From positions 6,767,001 to 6,831,000 of the forward strand of contig NZ_JAVDYC010000001.1 of the NCBI RefSeq assembly GCF_031458255.1: a DNA stretch of 64,000 nt, in the 5' to 3' direction. A program made the position numbers and the translations under genes. Within the stretch, counting starts at the first letter, position 1. Each line of letters starts with the position of its first letter. Under the pieces are notes generated by a model that searched no databases, had not been told where the DNA came from, and was given only the letters and a program-made list of their open reading frames with translations. The DNA is from Catenuloplanes niger. GTDB lineage: Bacteria > Actinomycetota > Actinomycetes > Mycobacteriales > Micromonosporaceae. Positions 28,609 to 38,058 of the stretch are shown here, one piece after another.

Positions 28609-29078
28609 GCCCGGAGGCGGCGCGCACGTGGTGGTTCGGCACGGCGGACGACCGTCACCGGCCGTCCGGCGGTGGCGAAAACCGGCGGCGTGGCGCACGC
28701 TCGCTAGGGGGCTCCGGCCATCCGGGCGCGTGGCGGCGGCCCGGAGTGACGTCGCTCACCGTCCCGGTGGGCGGCGGGCGCGTGGCCTGCGGGCCCATGA
28801 GACGGGCCCGGCCCGGCCGCGGCCGGACGTGGACGGCGGCGGGCGAACGGTTTGTAGCTTGGTGGGTCACGCCCCGGGCGTACCGGGTCAGCCCGGCCGC
28901 TGCCCGGCCGATCGGTACGGGGCACGGCCGGGCGGCGAGCGCGGGTGTGACGGAACGAGACCTCGCCGGTCCGGGCACGACCGGGCGGGGTACAGGAGCC
29001 ACGGCCGGTGCGGCCGTGGCCGGCAGGACGTCGGCGATCGACCGCATGTCGGTGGAGACAGAGAGAGTGGTTGCGTGA
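28605..29078 (+). CDS. Possible Arg/Gly-rich protein between rarA and the Gly-rich membrane protein
   Basis: A 157-codon frame whose GTG overlaps the rarA stop (GTGA) with GGAGGA eight bases upstream, and whose own stop overlaps the GTG of the next gene in the same way. Those overlaps favour a real, coupled gene. Against it, the product is Arg/Gly-rich with no recognisable domain, and G/C at third positions falls in the second half, which contains rare codons such as AGA, GTA, TTT and ACA. If not coding, the interval is a 466-base spacer. Confidence 0.3.
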   Translation: MSPEAARTWWFGTADDRHRPSGGGENRRRGARSLGGSGHPGAWRRPGVTSLTVPVGGGRVACGPMRRARPGRGRTWTAAGERFVAWWVTPRAYRVSPAAARPIGTGHGRAASAGVTERDLAGPGTTGRGTGATAGAAVAGRTSAIDRMSVETERVVA

Positions 29079-32000
29079 GGGCACGGGGTTCGGACGGTGC
29101 GGACGACGGCCAGGAGGCCGGCGGCCAGAAGCGCGGGCGCCGGTGGGGCATCGGCCGATCCGGCACGCCCGAGAGCGCGCCGCCGGCCGAGGAGGTCTCC
29201 GGCGAGGAGACCGGCTGGCTCGACGACCTTCGCACCGCGAAGCAGTCCAACGTCGATCTGAGTGACGGCGCGCCCGCACTCCCGGCCGGCGCCGGCTTCC
29301 CCGCCGCGCCCGACCTGGCCCCGGACGACGACATCAACGCCGCGGGCGGTCCCGGTGCCGTGGGCGGCGCCGCCGGCCCGCGCCCCGATCAGAACGCCGG
29401 ACCCGGCGAGAACCCGGGCGGCCGCTTCGGTGCCGGCGGCCCGGCGCCGCGCCCGCGACCCGGCGCGGAGCCGGGCGCGATCCCGCAGCAGGGCGCGCGC
29501 GTGCCGTTCGGCGGCCCGGACAACGCTCCCGGCGGTCCCGGCCACGGCGCTCCCGGTCCCGGTGGCCACGCCGGCCCCGGTGGTCCTGGCGGCCCCGGTG
29601 GTCCCGGCCCCGGTGCCCCCGGCCGGCGCGTGGGCGGCCCGGACGGCGGCCCCGAGGGCGGTCCTGGCGGCTTCGGCCCGGGCGGACAGAGTGGCTTCGG
29701 CCCGAGTGGCCCGGGTGGCCCCGGCGGTTTCGGTCCCGGTGGTCCGGCAGGTGCCGACGGCCCCGGTGGCTTCGGCGGCCCGGCGGGTCCCGGCGGCCCG
29801 GGTGGTTTCGGCCCGGGTGGCCCGGCGGCGGCCGGTGGTCCCGGTGCGTTCGCTCCGGCCGGTCAGGCGGGACCCGGTGGACCCGGCGGGTTCGGGCCCG
29901 GCGGTCCCGCGGGCGCGGCCGGTCCCGGTGGACGCCGGCCGGGCGGCCCGGACGGCGGTGTCGGCGGCGAGCCGAACAGCGGCGAGATCCGCGGCGGGCG
30001 TGCCGCGGCCGGCATGGGCCCGCAGAACGGACCCTTCGGCGGCGGCCGGGCGGCCGCGCCGCAGGGCCCGCCCTACGGTGGCGAGCCCGGCGGTTACGAC
30101 CAGGGCGGCCGTCGCCCGGGCGGCCCCGAGCAGGGTGGCCCGTTCGGTGGCGAGCCCGACGGCCGGCGCGCGGCCGGCCCCTACGGCGGCGAGCCGGCCA
30201 GCGGTGAGATCCGCGCGGGCCGGCGTGCGGCGCCGGACGGTGCGCCGAGCGGCCCGTACGGCGCAGCCGGCCCGTTCGGTGGCGAGCCGCCCAGTGGCGA
30301 GATCCGCGCGGGCCGGCGTGCGGCGCCGGACGGTGCGCCGAGCGGCCCGTACGGCGGCGAGCCGGCCAGCGGTGAGATCCGCGCGGGCCGGCGTGCGGCG
30401 CCGGACGGTGGCGAGCCGGCCAGTGGCGAGATCCGCGCGGGCCGGCGTGCGGCGCCGGACGGGGCGCCGAGCGGCCCGTACGGCGCCGGTGAGCCCGGTG
30501 GCCGGCGCGGCGCGGGTGAGCCCTACGGTGACGAGCCGACCAGCGGTGAGATCCGCGCCGGGCGGCGGCGTGCGGCCGAGCCCGGTGCCCCGGAGCAGCG
30601 TGGCGCCGGCTTCGGCGGGGACGCGCGCGGTGCCGCGCCCTACCCGGCGCCGCGTCGTGGCGACGACCAGCCCGGCGATCGGCGTCCGGGCCCGGCGGGT
30701 CCGCCGGCGGCCCGGCACTCCGGTCCCGGCGAGGCCGCGCCGGACGGGCTCATCGACATGCGGTCCACCGCCGCCACCAACGAGGAGATGGGTGCCGGTA
30801 ACCCGCACTCGTGGGCGTTCACGCCGTCCCGGCAGAACCCCGAGGTGAGCCGGCGTGGCGGCGCGGGCGGTTCGCGGTCCCGGTTCGCCGGCCCGGCCGA
30901 CCAGCCGGACGAGCTGCCGGCCTCCGGTAACGCCCCGGCGCTGCCGCCGGGCGCGGTGGCGCCGGTCTCCGGCGGCCGCTCCGGCCCGGTGGGCAGCCGG
31001 CCCGACCACGGCGGCGGCCCGCACAGCGCGGGCCCCGGCGGTCCCGGTGCGGTGCGCGACCGGTTCGGTGACGGCGGGCGGGACGCGGACGGCGGCCGGG
31101 GCTTCGGCCCGGCCGGTCCCGGCGCCCCCACGCGTCCCGGCGCGGACGGCCCGCCGCCCGGCGTGACCGGCATCGACGGGCTCCCGGGCGGCCGGCACGG
31201 CGGCCCGGACGGCGGTCGCGGCGCACGTCCCGGCTTCGACGGCCCGGACGGCGGTCGTGGTGGCCGTCCCGGTTTCGACGGCCCGGACGGCCGTCCCGGC
31301 TTCGACGGGCCGCAGGGCGGCCGTCCCGGGGGCCCGCAGGGCGGGCGTCCCGGCATGGACGGCCCGGGCGGCCGCGCGGGCGGGCGGGCGAGTGCGCCGG
31401 TGCCGCCGGTCATGCCCGGTCGGCCCGGTGCGACACCGCCGGCCTCGCTGCCACCGGCGGCCCCGGCGCTGCCACCCGGTGTGGAGCCGGTGTCCGGTGC
31501 GCCGGGCAGCCCGGCGGGCCCGCGTGCGCCCGGCTCGGGCGCGCCCACGGGCGCGGTCTCCGGCCGTGACCGGTTCCGCGCGTCCCCGGCGGCCGACGGC
31601 ATCGAGCCGAGCACCGGCCGCGTGCCCGGCCAGCCCACCGGCCCCGGCCGCGCGGGCGTGGCCGGCGCCGCCGGTGTCCCCGGCATGCCCGGTGCGCCGC
31701 GCCGCCCCGGCGACGACGAGCCGGGTCGGTCCGGTCCGCGCCCGGGCGAGGACGGCTTCGGCCGGCACGGCGACGGTGACCGTGGCCGTGGCGGCCCGGA
31801 CGGGCGTCCCGGCGACGGCCGTGGCCCCGGCAGCGGCGAGTTCCGGCAGGTCGGCCACCGGGGCCGGGACGGCTCCGGCCGCACCGGCACCGGTGAGTTC
31901 GACCGGGTCGGCATGCGTGGCGACGGCCCGCGCGACGGTGGTCCCGGTGATCAGGGTCGTCGCGGCGGGCGCGGTGGCACGGGTGAGTTCGACCGGGTGG

Positions 32001-33925
32001 GTATGCGTGGCGAGGGCCCGCGGGACGGCGGCGGTTACGGCGACGGCGAGTCCGGCCGTCGTGGCGGCCGCACCGGCACCGGCGAGTTCGGCCAGGTCGG
32101 CATGCGCGGTCCGGGCGACGACGCGCGTCGCGGTCCCGGCCGCGCCGCGGTCCCGGGTCCGGGCGCCGGCGCGCCGGAGGGCCCCGGCGGCCGTAACCCC
32201 GCTTCCGCCGGCCCCGCCGGTTTCGTTCCCGGGCGTGACGGCGTTCCCGGCCGCGACGGCGTTCCCGGCCGCGACGGTGGCCCCGGACGTGGCTTCGGCC
32301 CGGACGGCGGCGGCCCCGGCGGCTTCGGCCCCGGCCGCGACGGTGCCCCCGGCGCCGGTCGTGGTTTCGGCCCGGACGGCGCGCCCGGCACCCCCGGCCC
32401 CGGCCGGGACGGTGGTCCGGGTGCCGGCCGCGAGTTCGGCCCCGGCCCGGACGGTGGCTTCGGCCCCGGCCGCGGTGGTGCCGGTCGTGTCGGTGCCGGC
32501 CGGGACGGTGCCGGCCGGGACGGTGCCGGCCGGGACGGTGGCGCGGGCTTCGGCCCCGGCCGCGACGGTGGTCCCGGCGGGTACGGCCCCGGCCGCGACG
32601 CCGGTGTCGGCCGAGGTTTCGGGCCCGGCCGGGACGGTGAGCCGGGCGACGGCCGTGGCTTCGGCCCCGGCAGCGACGGTGGGTTCGGTCCCGGGTACGA
32701 CGGCGGTCCCGGTGGCCGGCCTGATCATGAGGGTGGCCCCGGCGGCCGTGACGGTGGCCCCGGCGGCCCGGATTTTGGCCCGGGCCGCGAGAGCGGCCCG
32801 GCCGGCACCGGCGCCCGTGACCACGGTCCCGCCCCGCGTGAGCTAGGCCCGGGCGGCACCGACGCCCCGGCACCGCGCGACGCCGGCGCGCCGGACGGCC
32901 CGGGTGGCCGTGCACCGGTCGGCCCCGGCGCCGACACCCTCGCCGGCCCGCGCGAGCCCGGCCCGGCCCGCGCCGCCGTGCGCCCGCCGGGTGCCGAGCC
33001 GGCCGCGGCCGGTCAGGCGCCGGGCGTACCCGGTCAGGCCATGGTCCGTCGTGGTCCGCTGCCGGAGGAGGGCAGCCTGGACGCCGCCGCCCGGGCGGTC
33101 GCACGCGGTCCTCGGACGCTGCCCGCGGAGATGGCCGCGCTGCCCGGACGGGCGGCCGTGGCCGCGCTGCCGGCCGGCAACGGTGAGGGCGGCCCGCTGG
33201 AGAGCGGCGCGCTGCGTCCGGCGGCCGGGCGGGACTCCGTACCGGCGGACGGGGTTGATCCCGAGAAGGAGAAGAAGGCGCGGGAGCAGCGGCAGTTGCG
33301 CCTCGGCGCGCTGGTGCTGGCGACCTTGCTGCTGCTCGGCGCGCTGCCGCTCTACTTCGGCATCCGGGCGGCGACGCGGGACCCGGTGTTCAACTCGCTG
33401 GACGACCTGGGCGTGCCGGCCTGGGCGGCGCAGAACACGGACGACCAGATCAGCGGCTCGCGGTGGTGCTTCATCGACTGCCGGCTGCGGACCCGGATCG
33501 CCGAGTCGGAGCGGGCCCCGGAGGAGACGACGCAGGTGTACCAGGCCGCGCTCGCCGGCTCCGGCTGGCAGCGCTGGGAGGTCGAGGGGTGCCCGGACCA
33601 GCCGGGTGTCCAGGGCGACTACTCCTGCTGGCGGCGGGACGAGCTGACGCTGGACCTGTGGATCCGGCCGCCGGCCTGCGCGAACGACGCGCTGGCGCTG
33701 CGGCCGTCGGTGGAGGCGACCGTCGAGGGCCAGGAGGCGGCGCCGCCGGTGGATCCGGACTGCCCGGGCGCGGCTGTGTCGATCAAGGTGAACAACGCGA
33801 TCGGTGACGGCCGCACGCAGCCGCAGGCACCCGTACCGTCGGATCTGATCGGTGAGACGCCGGAGGCGACGTTCGACCTGCCCACCGACTTCCCGACGGA
33901 CCTGCCGACGCCCGAGGCGACGTAG
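29075..33925 (+). CDS. Giant Gly-rich single-pass membrane protein with C-terminal extracytoplasmic domain
   Basis: A 1616-residue protein. A short ordered-looking start (GRRWGIGRSGTPES, EETGWLDDLRTAKQSN) leads into about 1330 residues of Gly/Pro/Arg/Asp-rich sequence. This contains GPGGFGPGGPAG-like stretches, seven copies of a GE-SGEIRAGRR motif (about 305-500), four copies of a GEFxxVGxRG motif (about 925-1015) and PGRDGVPGRDG repeats. Residues about 1409-1432 are a membrane segment (LGALVLATLLLLGALPLYFG). About 185 residues follow with at least six Cys (RWCFIDCRLRTR, VEGCPDQPG, GDYSCWRRDE) and a Thr/Pro tail. A charged KEKKAREQRQLR before the helix puts the long part in the cytoplasm. GTG 29075 is chosen where coding composition begins. 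Function unknown. Confidence 0.85.
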   Translation: MRARGSDGADDGQEAGGQKRGRRWGIGRSGTPESAPPAEEVSGEETGWLDDLRTAKQSNVDLSDGAPALPAGAGFPAAPDLAPDDDINAAGGPGAVGGAAGPRPDQNAGPGENPGGRFGAGGPAPRPRPGAEPGAIPQQGARVPFGGPDNAPGGPGHGAPGPGGHAGPGGPGGPGGPGPGAPGRRVGGPDGGPEGGPGGFGPGGQSGFGPSGPGGPGGFGPGGPAGADGPGGFGGPAGPGGPGGFGPGGPAAAGGPGAFAPAGQAGPGGPGGFGPGGPAGAAGPGGRRPGGPDGGVGGEPNSGEIRGGRAAAGMGPQNGPFGGGRAAAPQGPPYGGEPGGYDQGGRRPGGPEQGGPFGGEPDGRRAAGPYGGEPASGEIRAGRRAAPDGAPSGPYGAAGPFGGEPPSGEIRAGRRAAPDGAPSGPYGGEPASGEIRAGRRAAPDGGEPASGEIRAGRRAAPDGAPSGPYGAGEPGGRRGAGEPYGDEPTSGEIRAGRRRAAEPGAPEQRGAGFGGDARGAAPYPAPRRGDDQPGDRRPGPAGPPAARHSGPGEAAPDGLIDMRSTAATNEEMGAGNPHSWAFTPSRQNPEVSRRGGAGGSRSRFAGPADQPDELPASGNAPALPPGAVAPVSGGRSGPVGSRPDHGGGPHSAGPGGPGAVRDRFGDGGRDADGGRGFGPAGPGAPTRPGADGPPPGVTGIDGLPGGRHGGPDGGRGARPGFDGPDGGRGGRPGFDGPDGRPGFDGPQGGRPGGPQGGRPGMDGPGGRAGGRASAPVPPVMPGRPGATPPASLPPAAPALPPGVEPVSGAPGSPAGPRAPGSGAPTGAVSGRDRFRASPAADGIEPSTGRVPGQPTGPGRAGVAGAAGVPGMPGAPRRPGDDEPGRSGPRPGEDGFGRHGDGDRGRGGPDGRPGDGRGPGSGEFRQVGHRGRDGSGRTGTGEFDRVGMRGDGPRDGGPGDQGRRGGRGGTGEFDRVGMRGEGPRDGGGYGDGESGRRGGRTGTGEFGQVGMRGPGDDARRGPGRAAVPGPGAGAPEGPGGRNPASAGPAGFVPGRDGVPGRDGVPGRDGGPGRGFGPDGGGPGGFGPGRDGAPGAGRGFGPDGAPGTPGPGRDGGPGAGREFGPGPDGGFGPGRGGAGRVGAGRDGAGRDGAGRDGGAGFGPGRDGGPGGYGPGRDAGVGRGFGPGRDGEPGDGRGFGPGSDGGFGPGYDGGPGGRPDHEGGPGGRDGGPGGPDFGPGRESGPAGTGARDHGPAPRELGPGGTDAPAPRDAGAPDGPGGRAPVGPGADTLAGPREPGPARAAVRPPGAEPAAAGQAPGVPGQAMVRRGPLPEEGSLDAAARAVARGPRTLPAEMAALPGRAAVAALPAGNGEGGPLESGALRPAAGRDSVPADGVDPEKEKKAREQRQLRLGALVLATLLLLGALPLYFGIRAATRDPVFNSLDDLGVPAWAAQNTDDQISGSRWCFIDCRLRTRIAESERAPEETTQVYQAALAGSGWQRWEVEGCPDQPGVQGDYSCWRRDELTLDLWIRPPACANDALALRPSVEATVEGQEAAPPVDPDCPGAAVSIKVNNAIGDGRTQPQAPVPSDLIGETPEATFDLPTDFPTDLPTPEAT

Positions 33926-34049
33926 GACGCGCGGGGACCGCTCCGCCGCGCGGCGGCGTGTCACTGAGGGTAGGGTTCGCACGTTGGCGCAGAGTGGACG
34001 GTGTCACCTGCCCGAATACATATACAGCGTGGGATGAAGGGGAAGACGC

Positions 34050-34502
34050 GTGGACGGTGGAGAGATCGCTGCCCTGATCGGGGCCGGGGCGTTCGCGATG
34101 CTCGTTCTGTTTCTGGCGGTGCCGATCCTGCGGCTGCGGCACACGATCGACGCGGCGACCCGGGCGATCAACGATCTGAACGACCGCACGGAGCCCATGC
34201 TGCGCAACGTGAACCTCACGATCGAGGGTGTGAACACCACGCTCGACCAGGTGCACACGTCGCTGGACGGGGTGAACGTCCAGCTGGCGAAGGTGGACAC
34301 GATCACCGGTCACGTGCAGAACGTGAGCGCCAACGTGGCGAACCTGAGCACCGTGGTCTCGGCCGCGGCCGCGAACCCGCTGGTGAAGGTCGCGGCGTTC
34401 GGGTACGGCGTGCGCAAGGCCGCCGCCGCCCGCCGCGGTGCCGAGGAGGAGCGCGAGGTCAAGGACGTCCTCAAGGCACGCCGCCGGGCCGGTCGTCGCT
34501 AA
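34050..34502 (+). CDS. DUF948-family membrane-anchored coiled-coil protein
   Basis: A 150-residue protein. One membrane helix at about 6-27 (IAALIGAGAFAMLVLFLAVP) is followed by heptad-like helices (RTEPMLRNVNLTIEGVNTTL, NVQLAKVDTITGHV) and a basic tail (KAAAARRGAEEER). This matches DUF948, related to general-stress and chemotaxis-like membrane proteins. GTG 34050 has AGGGGAAG upstream. An AT-rich ATACATATACAG just before it may hold the promoter. It begins the run leading to alaS, 27 bases before the next gene. Confidence 0.9.
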   Translation: MDGGEIAALIGAGAFAMLVLFLAVPILRLRHTIDAATRAINDLNDRTEPMLRNVNLTIEGVNTTLDQVHTSLDGVNVQLAKVDTITGHVQNVSANVANLSTVVSAAAANPLVKVAAFGYGVRKAAAARRGAEEEREVKDVLKARRRAGRR

Positions 34503-34529
34503 CAGGAACTGGCACGGGAGGATGTTGCT

Positions 34530-34826
34530 ATGAAGCGTCTGCTCTGGCTCGGGATCGGCCTCGGTGTCGGCGTCCTGGTGGTCCGTCAGGTGACGAAGAT
34601 GGCGCACGCGTACACGCCGCAGGGCATCGCCGAGAGCGCTCAGGAAACCGCTGGCGGCCTCGTCGAGTCCGTGCGTAGCTTCGTCGACGACGTCCGGATC
34701 GCGATGGCCGAGCGTGAGCAGGAGATTCACGCCGCCTTCGCCGAGGGCGTGCTGTACGACGACCAGTTCGCCGAGGAGCGGGGCTACCCGCTGGACGGCA
34801 TCGACACTCAGGAAGGCCGCAGATGA
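34530..34826 (+). CDS. DUF6167-family small membrane protein
   Basis: A 98-residue protein with one N-terminal membrane helix ([20 protein letters not shown]) and an amphipathic C-terminal half ([20 protein letters not shown]). Proteins of this kind lie directly before alaS in many actinobacteria, and here its stop overlaps the alaS start (ATGA). GGGAGG precedes the start. Function unknown; position suggests an envelope role unrelated to tRNA charging. Confidence 0.85.
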   Translation: MKRLLWLGIGLGVGVLVVRQVTKMAHAYTPQGIAESAQETAGGLVESVRSFVDDVRIAMAEREQEIHAAFAEGVLYDDQFAEERGYPLDGIDTQEGRR

Positions 34827-37504
34827 AGACCGCGGAGATCAAGCGACGATACCTGGCGCACTTCGAGGCCAACGGCCACGCCGTGGTGCCGTCCGCTCCG
34901 CTGCCGGCCATTGACGACCCGAATCTGCTGTTCGTCAACGCCGGCATGGTGCAGTTCGTGCCGTACTTCCTGGGTCAGCGGCAGCAGCCGTGGCCGCGCG
35001 CGGTCTCCGTGCAGAAGTGCATCCGGACGCCCGACATCGACGAGGTCGGCAAGACCTCGCGGCACGGCACGTTCTTCCAGATGAACGGCAACTTCTCGTT
35101 CGGCGACTACTTCAAGGCCGGCGCGATCCCGCTGGCCTGGGACCTGATCACCAAGTCGGTCGCGGACGGCGGCTTCGGCCTGGACGCGGACCGCATCTGG
35201 GCCACGGTCTACCTCGACGACGACGAGGCGATCGAGATCTGGAAGCAGACCGGCATGCCGGCCGAGCGGATCGTGCGCCGGGGCAAGAAGGACAACTACT
35301 GGTCGATGGGCATCCCCGGCCCGGCCGGTCCGTGCTCGGAGCTCTACTACGACCGCGGCCCGGCGTACGGCCCGGACGGCGGCCCCGAGGTGGACGAGGA
35401 CCGTTACCTCGAGTTCTGGAATCTCGTCTTCATGCAGTACGAGATCACGAACGTGCGCAGCAAGGAAGAGTTCGACATCGTCGGCGAGCTGCCGGCGAAG
35501 AACATCGACACCGGCATGGGCCTGGAGCGGATGGCCTCCATCCTGCAGGGCGTCGACAACATGTACGAGATCGACGAGATCCGCCCGGTGCTGGACAAGG
35601 CCGCGGCGCTGACCGGCAAGACCTACGGTGCGAACTCCGGGCACGCCGCCTCCGAGTCGCACCCGGACGACGTGCGCCTGCGCGTGATCGCGGACCACGT
35701 GCGCACCTCGTTGATGCTGATCGGTGACGGTGTCACGCCGTCGAACGAGGGCCGCGGCTACGTGCTGCGCCGCATCATGCGCCGCGCGATCCGGTCGATC
35801 CGGCTGCTCGGCTGGCAGGACAAGGCGCTGCCGGAGCTGCTGCCGGTCGCCCGGGACTGCATGTCGCCGTCGTACCCGGAGCTGGCCGAGGAGTTCGACC
35901 GCATCTCGACGTACGCGTACGCGGAGGAGGACGCGTTCCTCGCCACGCTGCGGTCCGGCACCACGATCCTGGACACCGCGATCGCGGAGACCAAGTCGGC
36001 GGGCGGCGCGAAGCTCTCCGGTGACAAGGCGTTCCAGCTGCACGACACGTACGGCTTCCCGATCGACCTGACCCTGGAGATCGCGGCCGAGCAGGGCCTG
36101 GCCGTCGACGACGAGGGCTTCCGCCGGCTGATGACCGAGCAGCGCACCCGGGCCAAGGAGGACGCGCGGGCGCGCAAGACCGGCCACACGGACGTCTCGG
36201 CCTACCGGGGCGTGCTGGAGGACGGCGGCGCGGTCGAGTTCACCGGCTACGCGGAGACGTCGCGGGAGTCCCGGGTGCGCGCGCTGCTGAACAAGGGCGA
36301 GCGGCTGCAGTCGGCCGGCGAGGGCGACACGATCGAGCTGGTGCTGGACACCACGCCGTTCTACGCCGAGGGCGGTGGCCAGCAGCCGGACACCGGCCTG
36401 ATCACGGTCGGCGGCGGCCAGGTCGAGGTCTACGACGTCCAGCAGCCGGTGCCGGGCCTGATCGTGCACAAGGCGCGGGTCGTCCGCGGCGAGGTGCGGC
36501 CCGGTGAGTCCGGCTTCGCCGAGATCGACACGAACCGGCGCCGGGCGATCTCCCGCTCGCACACCGCGACGCACCTGGTGCACCAGACGATCCGCAACTT
36601 CCTCGGCGAGGCCGCGACCCAGGCGGGTTCGCTGAACGCGCCGGGCCGGCTGCGGTTCGACTTCAACACACCGCAGGCGGTCCCGCCGGCCGTGCTGCAC
36701 GACGTGGAGCAGCAGGTCAACGAGGTGCTGCTGGCCGACCACGAGGTGCACGCGTTCGTCACCTCGCAGGAGGAGGCGCGTCGCCTCGGCGCGATGGCGC
36801 TGTTCGGCGAGAAGTACGGCGACGAGGTGCGGGTCGTCGAGGTCGGCGACTACGCCCGGGAGCTGTGCGGTGGCACGCACGTGGCCCGCTCCGGCCAGCT
36901 CGGCCTGGTGAAGATTCTCTCCGAGTCGTCGATCGGGTCCGGGGTGCGCCGCGTCGAGGCGCTGGTCGGCATCGACGCGTTCGGCTTCCTCGCCAAGGAG
37001 CACCTGCTGGTGTCCCGCCTGGCGGATCTTTTCCGGATTCCGGCGGATCAGGTGGGGGACCGGGTCGAGCAGACCGTCACGGCGCTGCGGGACGCGGAGA
37101 AGGAGCTGGAGAAGCTGCGCGCCCAGGCGGTGCTCGGCGGCGCCGGCGCGATCGCGGACGCGGCCCGGGATCTCAACGGCATCGCCTACGTCGGGGCGGA
37201 GGCGCCGGAGGGCGCGGCCGGCAACGACGTGCGCACGCTGGCCATCGAGATCCGCGGGAAGATCGACCAGAAGCGTCCCGCGGTGGTCGCGGTGGCCGCG
37301 AAGTCCAACGGCAAGGCGTCACTCATCGTAGCGACGAACGCGGCAGCCCGCGATCGCGGCATCTCCGCGTCGGACCTCGTGAAGGGCGCGCTCGGCGGTC
37401 GCGGTGGCGGCAATTCCGAGCTGGCGCAGGGCGGCGGCGTGCCCGCATCGGAGACCGTTAAGCTTCTGGGCGCGATCGAGAGGTCAATTTCCGAGGCCGG
37501 CTGA
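34823..37504 (+). CDS. alaS: Alanyl-tRNA synthetase
   Basis: An 893-residue enzyme with all four AlaRS parts. These are the class II catalytic core ([31 protein letters not shown], and motif 3 [11 protein letters not shown]), the tRNA-recognition helices, the editing domain with zinc ligands ([11 protein letters not shown], about 570; [15 protein letters not shown], about 680) and the C-Ala domain ([15 protein letters not shown]). It charges tRNA-Ala and clears Ser and Gly misacylation. Length is normal. Confidence 0.98.
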   Translation: MKTAEIKRRYLAHFEANGHAVVPSAPLPAIDDPNLLFVNAGMVQFVPYFLGQRQQPWPRAVSVQKCIRTPDIDEVGKTSRHGTFFQMNGNFSFGDYFKAGAIPLAWDLITKSVADGGFGLDADRIWATVYLDDDEAIEIWKQTGMPAERIVRRGKKDNYWSMGIPGPAGPCSELYYDRGPAYGPDGGPEVDEDRYLEFWNLVFMQYEITNVRSKEEFDIVGELPAKNIDTGMGLERMASILQGVDNMYEIDEIRPVLDKAAALTGKTYGANSGHAASESHPDDVRLRVIADHVRTSLMLIGDGVTPSNEGRGYVLRRIMRRAIRSIRLLGWQDKALPELLPVARDCMSPSYPELAEEFDRISTYAYAEEDAFLATLRSGTTILDTAIAETKSAGGAKLSGDKAFQLHDTYGFPIDLTLEIAAEQGLAVDDEGFRRLMTEQRTRAKEDARARKTGHTDVSAYRGVLEDGGAVEFTGYAETSRESRVRALLNKGERLQSAGEGDTIELVLDTTPFYAEGGGQQPDTGLITVGGGQVEVYDVQQPVPGLIVHKARVVRGEVRPGESGFAEIDTNRRRAISRSHTATHLVHQTIRNFLGEAATQAGSLNAPGRLRFDFNTPQAVPPAVLHDVEQQVNEVLLADHEVHAFVTSQEEARRLGAMALFGEKYGDEVRVVEVGDYARELCGGTHVARSGQLGLVKILSESSIGSGVRRVEALVGIDAFGFLAKEHLLVSRLADLFRIPADQVGDRVEQTVTALRDAEKELEKLRAQAVLGGAGAIADAARDLNGIAYVGAEAPEGAAGNDVRTLAIEIRGKIDQKRPAVVAVAAKSNGKASLIVATNAAARDRGISASDLVKGALGGRGGGNSELAQGGGVPASETVKLLGAIERSISEAG

Positions 37505-37596
37505 TAGCGCCATACGCCGATCGGCCATTACTCTTCGCATCGTGGCCCGATCGACGTCAGGAGGCGCGTGTTCAAGCTTGGCAGAGTGATCCGGCC

Positions 37597-38058
37597 GTGA
37601 GCGAAGGCTTCACTCGCGGAGTTCGCCTGGGCGTGGACGTAGGAGCGGTGCGTGTCGGGGTCGCGGTGTGCGACCCCGACGGCATCCTCGCCAGCCCGGT
37701 AGCGACCGTACCCCGTGACCAGAATGCGGCTGATGATGCTGTTCCGGGCGATATGGCGGAAGTTTCGCGCCTCGTCACGGAGCACGACGCGGTCGCGGTC
37801 GTCGTGGGACTTCCCGTCGCGCTCAACGGGCGGGAGGGACCAGCGGCGACACTGGTGCGCGCGTACGCCGGACGGCTGGAACGGGTGATCACCCCCGTAC
37901 CCGTCGTTTTGGCGGACGAGCGTATGTCGACGGTGGTGGCTACCCGTAGGCTGTCCGAGCGAGGCGTTCGGGGGCGGCGTCAGCGTGCGGTCGTCGATCA
38001 GGCGGCCGCCGTGGAGATCCTGCAAGGCTGGCTGGACGCGCAGCGGAGGCGCAACTGA
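37597..38058 (+). CDS. ruvX: YqgF/RuvX putative Holliday-junction resolvase
   Basis: A 153-residue RNase H-fold nuclease with the conserved acidic residues in RLGVDVGAVRVGVAV, LADERMSTV and VVDQAAAVEIL. The YqgF family is implicated in processing of 16S rRNA precursors as well as in recombination; the RuvX name reflects the older idea. GTG 37597 begins 92 bases after alaS. The stop TGA shares its last base with the ATG of mltG. Confidence 0.93.
   Translation: MSEGFTRGVRLGVDVGAVRVGVAVCDPDGILASPVATVPRDQNAADDAVPGDMAEVSRLVTEHDAVAVVVGLPVALNGREGPAATLVRAYAGRLERVITPVPVVLADERMSTVVATRRLSERGVRGRRQRAVVDQAAAVEILQGWLDAQRRRN

Noticed and set aside
28655-32824. A 1389-codon open frame on the minus strand
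   Set aside because: It is the antisense shadow of the Gly-rich protein; GC-rich repeats leave the opposite strand free of stops. Its composition (Ala/Arg/Gly/Thr) mirrors the sense repeats, and no start site is seen.
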